Assembly (NCBI GenBank): GCA_951799425.1 | Contig: OX637403.1 | Span: 31,598,811-31,662,810, forward strand | DNA from: Ilex aquifolium | Taxonomy: Eukaryota > Streptophyta > Magnoliopsida > Aquifoliales > Aquifoliaceae | DNA length: 64,000 nt | Direction of reading: 5' to 3' | Position numbers and translations under genes: made by a program | The notes under the pieces: generated by a model | Seen by the model: the letters and a program-made list of their open reading frames with translations, nothing else | Told to the model about the DNA's origin: nothing | Databases searched by the model: none | Part shown: piece after piece, positions 20,524 to 31,169 of the stretch | Layout: each line of letters opens with the position of its first letter | Position numbering within the stretch: the stretch's first letter is position 1

Positions 20524-22906
20524 TCAGGCTCGATGTGTGTCAAGTGATTTTTGTCTCTTGGCTGCACGGATGAATTCCACGATCACTTGTACCTCGTCCA
20601 ATTGCTGTTGTATCAAGTAAATATGATGCAAACCATTAGTATTTTACAAAGATTTGTGCGTAGGCATGCACATATGGCCATGAGAGAGAGAGAAAGAGAG
20701 GGAGGGAGAGAGAGACCTGCGAAGCAAAATGCTGCTGAACCAGATTAACCATATGTTCCTTTGTAGGATGAGGACTAATACTTCCCTGAATTTGAGAATA
20801 GAAATTCCTATAGTGAAATTTGTCCAAGAAATTGTATAATAAGTGAAGGTATAATGTTCAAATGCTAGTAAGACCTACAAGGTGAAAGCTTCTCCAATAT
20901 CTCGACAATGAGGTAGTCCCTAGTTTTGCCAACTTCACTCTCTGATTGTTCACCTAAACAATTAGTAAACGATCAAGTACATAGCAGTTCTAAATTGACA
21001 TTGGTAAAATGTATTTGAACAGAGATATCTACAAAAACCGCATATCATGTACATGGGACTTGCTAAATTACAACTCCCACAATCTTGAACTCCCAAATTA
21101 TGCAGAAGGATCATGAAACTAGATCACATAAGATTCACATTGCATGAGATTATGGAATCTCTGCAAAACAAAAAACAATAGAGAAACATAAAATCAAATG
21201 TTCCCTTCTCCATTCATTGTGCTTACCAGTTGAGGTGTGTCCACACCAGATTGAAGTTCTTTGCAACTGCTGCGGCTCATTGACTTTGCCGATGCAGATG
21301 GACCCCATAGCTTTGTATACCGAACTCTAGCCTTGCTCAGTTTGCTGAACTCAAAACCAGTGGCTGCTCAATGGAAAAGATTTCTAATCTTATCAGAGCA
21401 CAGTTTCACAAAATTGTCGGTGCATAGTGTGGACAGAAATTATATTTTTGGTCTCATCAGGTAGTAAATGATCTAACTTACAGTAATCCTTGTCCTTTTC
21501 ACCAATGTCAGAGCCACTACTAGAGTTGTCAAAATCATAATCTTCATCTTCATCTCCAGTGGGAGCTTGCAGCACACTCAAAGCATTCCTTTGCAGCTTC
21601 ACTTCAACTCCGTTCTTTAAAACCTTGTATATCAAAATATATGTTATTTAACAACCCATTTGACAAACTAAAACCTAGTTTATTTCTGGGAAGAGTCGGA
21701 TGAAAAAAAAGGAGACAACAGTAAATTGACAGAATCAAAGGGACCAAGAAAAAAACATTTTTTTTTCCCCAGAAATCTAATATAGATATAATTTTCTACA
21801 AACAAGTTGATAATCAAATAGAAGAAAAACAGAAAGATCATTGCAGCCAGCCTTTAATTCTCTTCCAGAAAAAAACCAAATCTACCAAGTTATGTAGCTT
21901 GAGAGAGTGGGAGGGAAGAGAATTATGCTATAATTGTCAGCAAGGGAAGAAAAATCTAACCTTTTTCTCTGTTTCCATGCAGAAATGTAAGGGTGGATCT
22001 AGTTGATGATAATTTGATGTACAGAGCGACCCTTAATGATGGTGAGTAATAAAAGGGAGTCCTAGAGGATCAAACAAAATCTTTCTACACGCTGATAATG
22101 GGACATTTTCATAAATATCTAATCCACTGGAAAACAAAATAAGTAGAATTCGAAAAATTATAGGGAACACTTGGTTGATTTGGATCTTAATAAATTAGAA
22201 AATTTTATCTTTTGAATATACCAAAATATCCATTGAGTTATTGCATGTAATCTGCATTAATGGTCATTACTAGTAATAACAAAAGAATCCCAAGTCCACC
22301 TGATAACTTATAAATGACTAGTTTGTTCTGAAAACTAAACCTGTTTAATGTATGGACATATCGCATCAAGTTATTGCATGTAATCTTAATTTGATGGTCA
22401 TTTTCACTAATAACATAATTAACAAAATAATGTTAGTGTCCACCTAATACAACTACAAAATGATTAGAAAGCCTTCAAAAAACAAAGGACAGATGCCTAT
22501 TGACTAATTAGGACGAAAGTAAAATAAGATGATTTAGTACTGAAAAACATAAGGAAAGTTTTGAGTAAATAGATATCAAACTTGTGGTAAAACAATAGAA
22601 TGGATTAAGTGGGGAAAAGGGTAGAAATTAACAAGGGAATACCAGCCAATGCCAACCGCCAAGGCCAACAGCTTTCTTGACAACACCATGCAGACCCACT
22701 AAAACAGACTTTGTTCTGTTATTTCCAGTCACAATAACTTTGGTGTGTCTAGGAAGAACAGAGAGATCTTCATCACCACTTTCATCGCGAAAAGGTGTTA
22801 GGATCCGGGAAGAACACAGCTCAGGCTCCAGCATTTTGTCAATGCAAACTTTTCCTCCAATTGTTGAGCAAGAAGTAGAATTTAAACAAAACCAATCTTC
22901 CACCAC
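20524..22906 (-). CDS. AFR: SAP30-like subunit of Sin3/HDAC complex (AFR type), 255 aa
   Basis: Arabidopsis AFR1/AFR2 (SAP30 FUNCTION-RELATED) bridge Sin3-type corepressors to histone deacetylase and temper FT expression. Six coding exons on the minus strand, 22643-22906, 21482-21623, 21227-21363, 20879-20953, 20717-20785 and 20524-20604, have GT/AG borders and give exactly 256 codons with the stop. The N-terminus MVEDWFCLNSTSC and the segment VGLGGWHWLVLKNGVEVKL (residues about 81-99) are family signatures. An acidic stretch TGDEDEDYDFDNSS follows. The C-terminal Sin3-binding module (about 182-255) reads RVKLAKLGTTSLSRYWRSF, then PTKEHMVNLVQQHFASQ, then QLDEVQVIVEFIRAAKR. All expected blocks are present, so the gene looks intact. 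The 21.2-kb acceptor was chosen because it alone keeps the frame. Confidence 0.92.
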
Positions 22907-23279
22907 TATCTCTCTTTTCCCATTTCAACCCAAGTTGAAATCATGCAAACCCAACTAATAAAGAACCGCAGCAAATTTACCTAGACTATCTAGTACCCAA
23001 AGCTCAAATGTTGAAAAAGCTAATATTTAGTTGTATTGCTCAACAAAATCCCATCAGATTCAGCTCAAAAAGATTCAATTGTAATTTCAGTCAAATTTCT
23101 TCATCTCACTCATCTTCAGTGGCTTGGAGAGAAGACAAGTGTTTTGTAGACTGCACAGCAAGAAGCTACGACCAACCTCAAATGGACATCCCTGAAATAG
23201 CAAAGTTCGACAGCATGTCATCAAGAAATTCAGTCCCTTGAAGTTACCAATATAAATTTCTGTGGGTGATTTGTGTGTG

Positions 23280-23282
<3 letters not shown>

Positions 23283-23338
<56 letters not shown>
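23283..23338. repeat. (GA)n microsatellite, about 28 units
   Basis: A long, nearly pure GA run. On the minus strand it would be a CT-rich leader or promoter element of the SAP30-like gene. Confidence 0.95.
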
Positions 23339-23341
<3 letters not shown>

Positions 23342-24043
23342 TATCCTGAGTTATTTTTGGGGTCTGACACAAAATTCTCAAGAGGATGTTGAATGCAATG
23401 AGCACAATTGCACGAAAGTAATAGAATCTCCGCTTTCACGAAATCAGCTCTATGACAATAAATGAAAGATAGCTGCTTCTAATTAACTCACACACACACA
23501 CACATGAAATTCCATAACATTTGACCCTCAATCCCTCCAATTAAACACCCTCTAACGTTTGTGAACTAATCATGCTTCTTCCTAGAGTTTTTCTTAGTGA
23601 ATTAGCCCAAATTTCTCCATCCAAGACCATCAACTTTAGACAAAGAGCAATGTAAACATGGGCGTACAGGCAAATACTCTTGATTTTGTAATCACTCATG
23701 TAAGACCTCTGAGTCTGTTCAAATAGAAAACCACATTCAATTCTGCAAATTGTTAGGAACAGAGTAATACAATAATTAAGCTTCATAAACCACAAGTGTG
23801 TTTCTAAATCTGAATAATAATAGTGGAAATATAGCTAAATGATATAGAAATATGATTATAAGCCGCAGACCTGTGTGTACACCTCGTAATGGACAACAGA
23901 AGTACCGAATCAGCAGAAGATACACGAAATGCGAGAGGTTCATGAGGGTTTTATTGACTAAAATACTGAATTTAAGAGACGATCAAGGCCGAATGCGAGG
24001 GATTCTAGAGCCAATGCACGGACTTAAAGAGAGATTCTTCATA

Positions 24044-24044
<1 letters not shown>

Positions 24045-24100
<56 letters not shown>
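24045..24100. repeat. Compound (GT)n(GA)n microsatellite
   Basis: A run of about 14 GT units passes directly into about 13 GA units. Confidence 0.95.
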
Positions 24101-25568
24101 CATACACTTAATGCTTACCAACTGCCATTGGAATTAGTAGAGATAGAAAGTTTCTAAATAGAAACGACTTTGCTGCTAATGTAGACCGGGTTGACCGGTT
24201 TTACCTGATATTGCCCGTCAACTCAGTCAGGGATTGCTGATGAGCTGTCGGCTGATTTGGCTCGGCTTAAAGCTGGCTTATGTTTTTTTCTCTGTATCAA
24301 AATATTTAATGGAACGGTGATACAATGTTAACGCTATTTCACCGATTAATAATAAAATATTAAGTGGGTAAGATAAATTTCACATAAATAATTATTTATA
24401 TATAGAAAAAGACTAAGTAATTATTTACTTACACGAAGGATTAATTATTAATTTTTATAGGATTTATTTATTTATTTATTTTAATATTATTGATCGGTGA
24501 TTGTAATAATTATTTTTTCCTGTATTGGACAGAGAAAGGGTATCCAATGGGCGAACCTTATTCAAAAATCCCACCCACCCCCGCATAGATTCTGATCAAT
24601 TAACTACTTCCTATGCTTAATAATCTGAATGGTAAGATGATAAAAAAATTGGAAAAAAAAATGAATTTTTCATCTTTGAAAGAAAGAAAGTATTTTTTTT
24701 ATTCTTTATATTTGATAGAAGGGTGGAAAAGTGGAAGAGATAATTTTTTTGCTATTTTTTGATATTAAAAAATAAATAAATCAATACTAATTAAATACCA
24801 TAAATACCCTTAAATAGTTTTGGATATTATACTACCGGATATAGTCTCAAAGGACTAAAATGTCAATAAGTGCTAATAAAGGTTGTGGACCCCATTGCTA
24901 ACACAGTCCATTTTTTGACATTTTCTCTGAAGAAGGATTTTTTTTTATTTTATTTTTCCTTTCCTCCACCTTTCATTCCAAACTAAACAAAGAAAAATTA
25001 TCTTTTTTATCCTTTATTTTCATACATCCCATTTTTACCCATACCAAACAGGCTGTAAGGAAAAAATATTGGGTGCTTATTGCCAATAAGTTATTGGGTG
25101 CTTGTTAGGAAGAAATTATTTACTTTCTCCATTGTGTAAATTCATAAAAAGAGGGGGTGAAATGTTATTAGCTCGTTATATAATTGCTAAGAGCCAAACA
25201 AACTGTACGGTAAGAAGTCTACCAAACGTCGCAGATCCCGACGAGTACTCTTTTTTTTGGGTTTTGCGCCGGGGGGTGGGGGGGGGGGGGTGGACCCCAG
25301 TAATTTAACACCCTGTCCAGAAAACTTCCGACATGCTTATCAACGGCCAGGATTCTCTCTCTCGTCAAATCCTGTCAACATTTAGTAATTTACATACGCA
25401 AAGGGGCGCTTATAGTTTTAGTCCAGTAAGCATCGCATTCACCCTGGCCAAGCTGGTGACAAGCCATGGATAATAGAGAGACACAGAAAAACTTGACGTA
25501 CACGTGTCACGGAATCACCTGTCAAATCCTATCCAGACAGCACTTGTACCTTATCCTACTCCCCCTTC

Positions 25569-25675
25569 TTTTTTTGTTAGGCTCTACTATGGCTGTATTG
25601 AACGAGGTTCGAATTTTCAATCTCAAGAGCAAGATAGATAGGTGACCATTAGACCAATGGATAACTTCTTATTAT
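25569..25675 (-). mobile_element. tRNA-derived SINE-like fragment
   Basis: On the minus strand, TGGTCTAATGGTCACC (box A) is followed about 30 bases later by AATTCGAACC (box B). The unit ends in a short A run at its 3' side. The same head layout occurs at 5041-5275. A functional tRNA is excluded because no acceptor stem can be paired. Confidence 0.45.
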
Positions 25676-25705
25676 TATTCCCTCACTTCCACTGTTTTGT
25701 ACTGA

Positions 25706-25710
25706 GTGTA

Positions 25711-25747
<37 letters not shown>

Positions 25748-25750
25748 GTA
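25706..25750. repeat. (TGTATG)n hexamer microsatellite
   Basis: About seven copies of the hexamer TGTATG/GTGTAT in tandem. Confidence 0.95.
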
Positions 25751-26029
25751 TTAAGTTTATAAAATATGGTATTTGATGATAAAATTTTCACACCGTCAGT
25801 ATTAAAAAAATTATCTGAGATCAATCTCAAATAAATTTATTCTTTCTAAAGAGTAAATCAGTTTTTTAATATTATAACTAAAAAGTAATCAAATTATAAT
25901 TTTATGATTTATTAAATTGTGAACTCATTTTTTTATTTTATTATAGATTTTAGTACGATATTAAAAACAATATTGTACTATTACTTATGTATATTGACAA
26001 CTCTTTAAAGTTAAACCATAAATATAAAC

Positions 26030-26190
26030 GTTATAAGTTTAAATTTTGACAACTCCTTAAGACCAGACCATGAAAAATTTATTCCTCATGAATATCTTAA
26101 TCCCGACTAAAATGACTTGCCTTTAACTGGACTAGAGAAGAAATTAATCAAGATACACATAAATTGACTCGAACAATCTTGGCTAAAAAT
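26030..26190 (+). mobile_element. Dispersed SINE-like repeat, copy b
   Basis: It carries AAGTTTAAATTTTGACAA, CTCATGAATAT, GCCTTTAACTGGACTAGAG and AATTAATCAAGATACACAT in the same order as the other plus-strand copies. It ends at the Helitron border. Confidence 0.5.
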
Positions 26191-26193
26191 ATA

Positions 26194-26654
26194 TCTATAT
26201 AATAAAGTAGCTTACAATTCAAATTTTAAAAGATAAACAAAATGACTTTTACTTTTTGCGATTCAGATCACTTTAAATTTTACTTTAAAGTTAATCTAAC
26301 GGCTAATATTAACACATTACATTTAATAGGAAAAATAGGTCCCTAAGGATGTGTTTGAAGTGACTTTTTAAAAGTACTTCTAAAAATTATTTCTCATAAG
26401 TACTTTAAAAAAAAAAATATTGTTTGAAACCGCCCCACCACTACCTCTACCACCACCACCGCCACCACCACCACCGTAGCCATCGCCGCCACCACCACCA
26501 CCACAACCGCCGCCTCTCACCTCTACTACAACCAATGTATAAATTCATTTATGTATTCTCTATGTTTGTGATTTGATTTTAAATATGAATACAAATATGT
26601 TTATTGTTTATCATTTTTTATTATTTTATGCCTTCAGGCACAGGCAATTACTAG
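26194..26654 (+). mobile_element. Short non-autonomous Helitron (about 461 bp)
   Basis: It begins TCTATATAATAAAG immediately after an A and ends CTAG immediately before a T, the A/T target expected of Helitrons. About 14 bases before the CTAG is a small hairpin, TGCCTTCAGGCA, as in Helitron 3' ends. There is no target-site duplication and no Rep/helicase. A CCACCA-type trinucleotide tract (26436-26515) occupies the interior. Confidence 0.7.
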
Positions 26655-27180
26655 TATATATATATTCGACTATGCATAAGTTTGAAAGGTGATTTGGAGT
26701 CCGCTCTTTCTCGGAGGCAGCTGGAGCGCACCAGAGAAAGATAAAAAACCCGCTTTCGAGATTTTAGGATTCAAAGAGTGGGCACCACTCCACACCCTCA
26801 CATTCACGTGCTCCTCGTGCTTCTACTTTCCGTTGCATTTCGTTTCATTATCAGACTAATTTACTTTTGTGGCTGGGCCTGGGCCCACTACAATTTACCA
26901 ACCATTTGTTAGGAGCGGTCCTAAATTCAGCTTTGGCCCGAGAATTATAAATGTACATTCGAATACTCACAAACTTCGACCAAACTAGAACTTATGCAAG
27001 ATACTAAGCTTGATAGTAGAGCGTTACCAATCACGACCAACAAAATTTAAATATACTCGAACCAAACAAACTCGGCACGATCAAAGAAAAGTAAGGGTGT
27101 CAAGTTCAAAATAACCAAAGCATCATGCTACCGCAGGAGGGGTTTGGTGTGTGTGTGTTGGTGGTGGTGGATTTTTGGGT

Positions 27181-27215
<35 letters not shown>

Positions 27216-27401
27216 GAAATCCAGAAGAGTCTTGCCTCGCATAACAGCCAAATTTCACAATGGTTATGGTTTGTTAATGCATATCGACATACAAAACAGC
27301 AAGGAATGGAAAATATATCAACGAATCCAAACTTCACAAGGGTAAATATGCACCACATTCTACTGACAAGGTAAATATGGGGCACTCACATACAGCTAGA
27401 G
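26655..27401. other. Intergenic and 3' flank of SR45a
   Basis: No gene is seen. A run of 32 G occurs at 27183-27214, just beyond the SR45a stop codon and possibly in its 3' UTR. Confidence 0.5.
27183..27214. repeat. Poly-G run of 32 bases
   Basis: An uninterrupted G homopolymer as assembled. True length is uncertain because such runs are error-prone in sequencing. Confidence 0.9.
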
Positions 27402-30244
27402 TTAATGTGCTCTTGAGTAGTTGCCGCCGCCACCACCAGGTGATATGGAACGACCCTTGCGTCTCCTGTATGAATCAGAAAGATCATCTGCCCTTCTACT
27501 GTATGGGGAGCGTGATCTTCCTCGCCGACCTCTTGAATAAGTATCTCTGTCATGCCGACGGTGAGGTGAGTAGCTACGAGACCGTCTTCGGTCACCTCCT
27601 GCAGCTGGTACAGGTAGGACATAAGGATCAATTTTATATATAAATGTAGACCACATCGGAATTAAAAAACATCCGCTACTTTTAATGGAAACCCAAGCAT
27701 ATCATAGAAACCCAATCAAAAAATCCTCCAAGCGAGCATACTTTATTCCTTCAATGTGCTATATAAGCTCTATTTGCGGAGTTGAAACCCAAGCAAAAAT
27801 CAATCCGTTTATCAAAACAGTTGCCAAGTAGACACTGTATATTCTATGTACCTCGTGTATCTTTCAGACCATGATACCTTCCAGGTGTTGGGGTCCTCCC
27901 ACGCTTCCTTTTTGCCTGCACATATGGGCATTGGATAATTAAGACGAATATTTAATCACAACCATAATGTGAATCCCATGTAATTCAGTTTAAGAGACTC
28001 CAGAACTTAGGAATTACAAAGAAGGTACCCTCTAGGATGATCCTATTAATTCAAAGTCATCCTCAAAGAACTGTTTCAACAAGCAATATTTACCATCACC
28101 TGGTGAAAAGAAGTAAACAGAGAAAACGCACCATCTCCTGGTGAAAAGAAGTAAACAGAGAAAAGAATCATTTCAACTGCTCCCTTCTCTCTCTCTCTCT
28201 CTCTTTCTATTCCCCCCCACCCCCCCACCCCTTTTTTTTTTTTTCTTGTCGCATAAAGCATGTACCTTAAATGGAAAGTGCATTTCATGAAACAAAACAA
28301 AAGGAACATAACAGGAGCAACAAGAGTTGTTTACGATACTTTAGAGTTTTTTGAAAACAGAAACATAACATAACCATGTGAGATAGCATTACTAATGAAG
28401 AAAAGGTATGAAGGGCATACAACCCTCTTAAACAGTTGATTTTCAACCGAAGAGTTTGAAATGTCGATGGAGAGCGCATGTCGTGCAGGGGTAGGTCCAA
28501 CTGTTTTAAACTTTAGAGCTTAGCGTTCAAACTCGAATTTGATGGAGCCACACAGACCGAACCTGCTACTGATGAAGAAACGGTAATCAGGGCATACGAC
28601 ATTCGGTTAAATTTGAATTTGAATCAAGGAGTTTGAAATGTCGATGCAGAGCGCAAGTCGTGGGGGTATGTTCAACTGTTTATACTTTACGTCTTACGAG
28701 TTTGATTTCGGTGGAGCTACACAGACCAGACCTGCTGCCAAAATTTATAAGGCAACATTTCTGAAGATGAGCACAACTCAAATTTAATAATTTAAATTTG
28801 AACCACAAATACCCAGTCACACTTTCCTGTATGATATTTACACCCATTTAAAAGAAAACAATACCTTCTCCACAGTAATCAATCGACCTTCCAGCACAGA
28901 CCGGTTAAGATACTTAATGCATCGATCTGCATCTTCAGTTGTTTCCATAGTAACAAAACCAAATCCACGAGACTCTTTGGTGCGAGGATCTGTTACCAGA
29001 TGGCACTCAGTAACCTGAAACCAGAACCGATTTTATGCATAAAACATGTAAAACTTTAATATACTACAAAGAAAACATACCAGCTTGTACCATGATCCAC
29101 AGACACAACCTATTCTAGCTAGACAGAGAAACAATACACGGACTCCAATTAAAGATACAAGCTCAATTGGATATAAAAGAAATAGCAAAAGAACAATGTA
29201 GAACGGCATCTATTCCATTTCCATTCAACAGCATAACCTGAATGACCACGTCACATAGATGTGCTCGACCACCCCATCTGGCCCAATAAATGACTCGAAA
29301 CAGTTGTAAGCAATAAACACATAAACCCAACCCAGTAACAAAAACAATCAGGAAGTTGATGAAGCCTTTTACTTCTAAACTGATTTTCCATCCACCATAG
29401 AATTGAAATTAGTACTTCCCACCTCACCATCATTTACCACAAACACTTAAAACATAGCAAGCATAATAAAAAAAAGTGTGACAGGAGTTTGCACCCAAAC
29501 GGTTAACCAAATTGATCATCGATTTTTCCATGATATTCACTTCATTATAGCAGTTGGCTCGCAATTCACAGAAATTAATCAACATTGTCAGTCACTATTT
29601 GCATTTGTCAGATGAATTAAAAAAATTTCAAGCATGCAAACAAATATACATGAGGCAGAGCTCACTAGAGTTAAACACTTACTTTTCACCAACTAAGTCA
29701 AAAAAATTATATGTTACTTGTTACATGGAATCGAAAATCCACATTCAAAGAGATTATACCTTCCCTTTGCTGCTGAAATACTTTTCAAGATCATTGCCAT
29801 TGACCCTTGTAGATAAGCCCGTTACATACAAATTATTTCCAGGATTAACAGGATCCTCAGAATGGCTCCTGCAGTAATTAAAATCAAATTCCATATCAAG
29901 TACAATTCAATCACAAGACCAGTTTAGAAACAACACAAGCATTTTTGTCCACGCACACATACACATAGATCCACGCACGTATAGCCATACATAGTTTGGT
30001 GAGGAGTTAATTGAATTCGACATATATAATTACTACACCTGGAGCGACTCCTCCTTGACCTTGACAATGACCTTGAACGTCGACCCCTGCGAGGTGACAC
30101 AGACCTGGGTGGTGAAGCAGACCTAAGAGCATAATCAATAGGGAAATGAACCACAAGTGGCAATTGATTTGAATATAAATAAAATCAGAATTCGGAAATG
30201 TTCATTAGGAAAGAAACTAACCTTCCATCTCTTGAGTAAGACAT
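27402..30244 (-). CDS. SR45A: SR45a-like splicing regulator (Tra2 homologue), 208 aa
   Basis: This nuclear RNA-binding protein is of the Tra2/SR45a type and modulates splice-site choice; in Arabidopsis SR45a responds to high light and stress. Six coding exons on the minus strand, 30222-30244, 30039-30122, 29760-29868, 28865-29014, 27852-27915 and 27402-27598, give 209 codons with the stop, and all phases close. The N-terminus MSYSRDGR leads into a short RS region (to about residue 38). A single RRM spans about 47-122, with RNP2 LYVTGL (49-54) and RNP1 RGFGFVTM (88-95). The Tra2-type linker RKRGRTPTPGRYHG follows, then a C-terminal RS/RGG-like tail. The tail is much shorter than in Arabidopsis SR45a (about 380 aa in total), so the protein may be a short form or may have alternative 3' exons. 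The long fourth intron carries duplicated splice-like sites. Confidence 0.93.
28092..28169 (-). repeat. Tandem duplication carrying a splice-acceptor-like motif, SR45a intron 4
   Basis: Two 38-40-base units in tandem. On the transcribed strand each reads TTTACTTCTTTTCACCAG, a polypyrimidine tract plus CAG. The left copy is followed by GTGATG and a possible donor GTAAAT. Confidence 0.8.
28391..28739. repeat. Tandem duplication of about 175 bp in SR45a intron 4
   Basis: Unit 1 (28391-28567) and unit 2 (28568-28739) share GAGTTTGAAATGTCGATG, CAACTGTTT and CACACAGACC in order, with scattered substitutions and small indels. Confidence 0.8.
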
Positions 30245-30966
30245 CTTCAAGAACATAAAATTAAATAATTCACAAACAGATGAAAGATATGTAAGAATGC
30301 CATTAGTCAGAAATAAAGGACAAAAATAAAGTATTCATGAACTGATCCGCTTAAAATTATCTGAAATAAAAAAAAAACGGAGGAACATTCACCATATTTT
30401 CAGATGATTTGGGAAGGTTAATTTTAAAATAGCAATATTATTATTATTATTTTATAAAATAAAAAAAAATGAAACAAATAGGATTAAAACACATACACAG
30501 CCAGCCACACACACACACATGATACCCATCCTTTTTCAGCATTAGAGATGATTAAATTGCTTTTGTTTGTTTGCAATGTACAATTTTTTCAGTGAAAAAA
30601 ATCCAATAAATAAACAATATCACTAGAACGTCAATTTCATTTTTGTTACACCAAAAGGGAAAATTAAAGAAATTTTGTACGAGCTACCTGCTTCAAAATC
30701 TCCTGAATCAGCAATTGTTTTCCATTGAAACAAACACAACCTTCCGGGAAAAAATTAAAAAAAATCAAGTAATATTAACTCTATACAAACAAAGAACATC
30801 GCATCAATCATATAGATCTCTACAGGTAATTAGACTAAAACGAAACAAAAACTGACATTTCTATACAAATTAGCTGCAGTGAACACGCATACATATACTC
30901 ATAAATGTTTTTGTTGACAAATTCAAAATAATGACAAAAAATTAGTGAATCGAACCAAAAGCTTAC

Positions 30967-31020
30967 CTCGATTTGAGTTGATGAATAGAGCAGCAGAGAA
31001 ATTAGAAAAGCCCTAAACAG
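30967..31020 (-). other. Non-coding 5' exon of SR45a
   Basis: On the minus strand CAAATCGAG is followed by a GTAAGC donor at 30966. The acceptor TTCTTGAAG lies directly before the start ATG at 30244. Upstream, TTTAGGGCTTTTC resembles the telo-box motif common near plant housekeeping promoters. The outer limit is approximate. Confidence 0.55.
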
Positions 31021-31169
31021 ACGATTAGGCTCTTTTTCAAATGGGCGGAGAGTGCGAGTAGGAATTTTCAGAGTGGGAACGTCACGTGATGAGACAGTAT
31101 GTGCAGCTCGGTGGCGAGTGTATATTGGCCCAACAGTAGAGCTAGGTTGTAGTTGGATCAAATTTTTGA

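Larger units (their letters stand above)
22907..24160. other. Upstream region of the SAP30-like gene, with microsatellites
   Basis: No further coding exon is seen. It probably contains the 5' leader of the SAP30-like gene. It is marked by long GA (23283-23338) and GT/GA (24045-24100) runs. Confidence 0.4.
24161..26193. other. Intergenic, no gene; degenerate mobile elements
   Basis: It contains a possible MITE at about 24640-25055 (T- and A-rich halves partly complementary, ending ACCAAACAGGCTGT), a poly-G run near 25270, a SINE-like fragment, a hexamer repeat, and one copy of the dispersed repeat at about 26030-26190. Confidence 0.4.

Noticed and set aside
25569-25675. tRNA gene suggested by box A and box B motifs
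   Set aside because: No pairing acceptor or anticodon stems could be drawn. It fits a SINE head better, as do 5041-5275 and 51929-52098.
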